In this document: one piece after another, positions 62,928-64,000 of the stretch
Layout: each line of letters begins with the position of its first letter
Numbering within the stretch: position 1 is the first letter of the stretch
DNA from: JAIOSM01 sp964565415
Lineage (GTDB): Bacteria; Desulfobacterota; Desulfobacteria; Desulfobacterales; Desulfobacteraceae
Direction of reading: 5' to 3'
NCBI GenBank assembly: GCA_964565415.1
Contig: CAZMEX010000005.1
Location: forward strand, 1-64,000
DNA length: 64,000 nucleotides
Translations under genes and position numbers: made by a program
Notes under the pieces: generated by a model
Database searches by the model: none
What the model was told of the DNA's origin: nothing
What the model saw: the letters and a program-made list of their open reading frames with translations, nothing else

Positions 62928-63488
62928 CTATGCTTTTTTTATGATCCATTTTACAGCATCATAGAGGTTTTTTGCTGTAAAATCGACTCCTGTTCCATTT
63001 TTTTCAAGAAGTTGTTCAGCAATTAATCCATTGCCGGTTTGAACTAAAACTGCAAGGCTGCACCCGGCATTTCTTGCACACTCAATATCCTTGGCACTAT
63101 CACCTACCATGCATGCATACTCAAGGTCAATGTTGTATTTTTCTGCTGCCTGTAGGATTAATCCCGGATTTGGTTTTCTGCAATTACATCCTGCATCGGG
63201 CAGGTGGGGACAATAAAAAATATCTTTTATTTTACCGCCTGCCTTTTCTATCCCATTTTCCATTTTACTGAAAATTTTTTCAAGCTCTTGTATTGTTGTC
63301 AATTGCCTCTCTATTGCAGACTGATTAGTAATCAAAATAACATCAAACCCAGCTTTTGTGAGCATGGCGACAGCTTCAGGACTTTTATCGATAAAATGAA
63401 ATTCAGATTCGTGCTTGATATAATCTTGAGAGTCAACATTGATAACCCCATCACGGTCTAAAAAAACTGTATATTGCATTTTCAACAC
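62928..63488 (-). CDS. gmhB: D-glycero-D-manno-heptose 1,7-bisphosphate 7-phosphatase
   Basis: GmhB removes the 7-phosphate in ADP-heptose synthesis for lipopolysaccharide. It is a HAD phosphatase with the nucleophile motif FLDRDGVIN (near 9-17), LITNQSA near 52, and the zinc loop CPHLPDAGCNCRKPNPG (about 93-109). The frame opens with a GTG that overlaps the upstream stop (TAGTG), with an ATG at 63479 as alternative start. It follows the RlpA-like gene. Confidence 0.9.
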   Translation of the reverse strand: MLKMQYTVFLDRDGVINVDSQDYIKHESEFHFIDKSPEAVAMLTKAGFDVILITNQSAIERQLTTIQELEKIFSKMENGIEKAGGKIKDIFYCPHLPDAGCNCRKPNPGLILQAAEKYNIDLEYACMVGDSAKDIECARNAGCSLAVLVQTGNGLIAEQLLEKNGTGVDFTAKNLYDAVKWIIKKA

Positions 63489-64000
63489 TACTCTGCAACC
63501 AAAAATAGTGTTTTCAGTCCATCAACACTCAACTGTTTTTCCAGCAGTGATGCTTGAATCAGTTTTGAATATTTACCAATCCTGACACGATAAAAAGTTC
63601 CACGGTGGTCTTGGTGGGTGACAATGTGAACATTGTCATAACTTGCAGAAAGCTCTTGTTTATATTGATTGGCATTGCTTTTTACCTGGAAAGCACCTAC
63701 CTGGACTGAAAAATTACCATCCTGCCAGTTTACAGGAACATACTCTCTCTTTTTTGCTTTTGGATTTTTTAATTTTCCAAGTACAGTAATTATAACAGGG
63801 GCAGTTCCCTTTTCAACTATTCCAATTTTTTTTGCACCTGTATATGAAAGATCAATTATTCTTCTTCTTACAAAAGGACCCCTGTCATTAATCCTTACTA
63901 CTATTTCCTTATTATTTCTTAAATTATGTACTTTGACCCAGGTTTGAAGGGGCAGTGTTTTATGGGCTGCTGTCATTGCATACATATTATAAATTTCACC
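63488..64000 (-). CDS. rlpA: RlpA-like septal ring lytic transglycosylase, 5' end missing
   Basis: The visible 171 residues contain the end of the double-psi beta-barrel domain (MYAMTAAHKTLPL, VRINDRGPFVRRRIIDLS) and a C-terminal SPOR domain (about 50 residues after NFSVQVGAFQV). RlpA cleaves naked glycan strands at the division site in the envelope. The reading frame continues without a stop through the window edge, so the signal peptide and start are missing here. It is just upstream of gmhB with overlapping stop and start. Confidence 0.88.
   Translation of the reverse strand, partial: GEIYNMYAMTAAHKTLPLQTWVKVHNLRNNKEIVVRINDRGPFVRRRIIDLSYTGAKKIGIVEKGTAPVIITVLGKLKNPKAKKREYVPVNWQDGNFSVQVGAFQVKSNANQYKQELSASYDNVHIVTHQDHRGTFYRVRIGKYSKLIQASLLEKQLSVDGLKTLFLVAE

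Overview
The window looks like chromosome of an anaerobic, Gram-negative member of the Desulfobacterota, most likely a marine-type sulfate reducer of the Desulfobacteraceae (Desulfobacula/Desulfobacter-like). This is inferred from the AT-rich composition, the anaerobic early-cobalt (cbi) corrinoid pathway headed by an exported CbiK, several TRAP transporters (one of TAXI type), a TonB receptor, heptose and RlpA envelope genes, and a citrate synthase. No phage, insertion sequence, CRISPR array, rRNA or tRNA gene was seen.

Layout. 1-5.8 kb: a GntR regulator faces a TRAP operon (dctP-dctQ-dctM) that ends in a reductive-dehalogenase-family protein without an export signal. Divergent from it is a TIM-barrel protein resembling the cobamide-remodelling phosphodiesterase CbiR. 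5.9-10.9 kb: housekeeping genes ispG, proS, rel and rpmB. 11.1-18.7 kb: a binding protein, cache histidine kinase and NarL-type regulator, followed by a TAXI-TRAP uptake system. 18.9-25.7 kb: panB with a DUF2520 oxidoreductase, a small hydrolase, then an operon of fadM, a fused HisH-HisF, a MaoC-like protein and a MalY/PatB enzyme.

25.7-50.8 kb is the cobalt/corrinoid block. A first cobalamin riboswitch with terminator precedes a TonB-dependent receptor, a DUF2162 membrane protein, an ExbB-like protein, a DUF2149 protein and a very large exported, C-terminally anchored CobN-like protein. A second riboswitch with terminator precedes cbiK, a BtuCDF-type ABC transporter and cbiL, cbiET, cbiF, cbiG, cbiH, cobO and cobQ. 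The remaining steps, cbiC, cobB/cbiA and cbiD, lie on the opposite strand without a visible riboswitch, followed by an FmdB zinc ribbon, citrate synthase and a REC-PAS-HisKA protein. cobB appears to start at an AUU codon. cbiJ and the lower-ligand genes were not found here.

50.9-64 kb: glnE; a hutU-hutI operon behind a clear promoter with an overlapping palindromic operator; an Hpt/response-regulator pair; a MoaD/ThiS-like protein; a LysR regulator divergent from a 64-residue membrane protein; DUF2889, recD2, gmhB and an rlpA-like gene cut by the window end.

The strongest candidate for an under-described system is the riboswitch-controlled receptor/DUF2162/ExbB/DUF2149/CobN-like operon. It looks like an energised periplasmic chelatase or dechelatase linked to corrinoid or cobalt acquisition. 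The dehalogenase-like protein beside a putative CbiR may be a consumer of the cobamides made and salvaged here.
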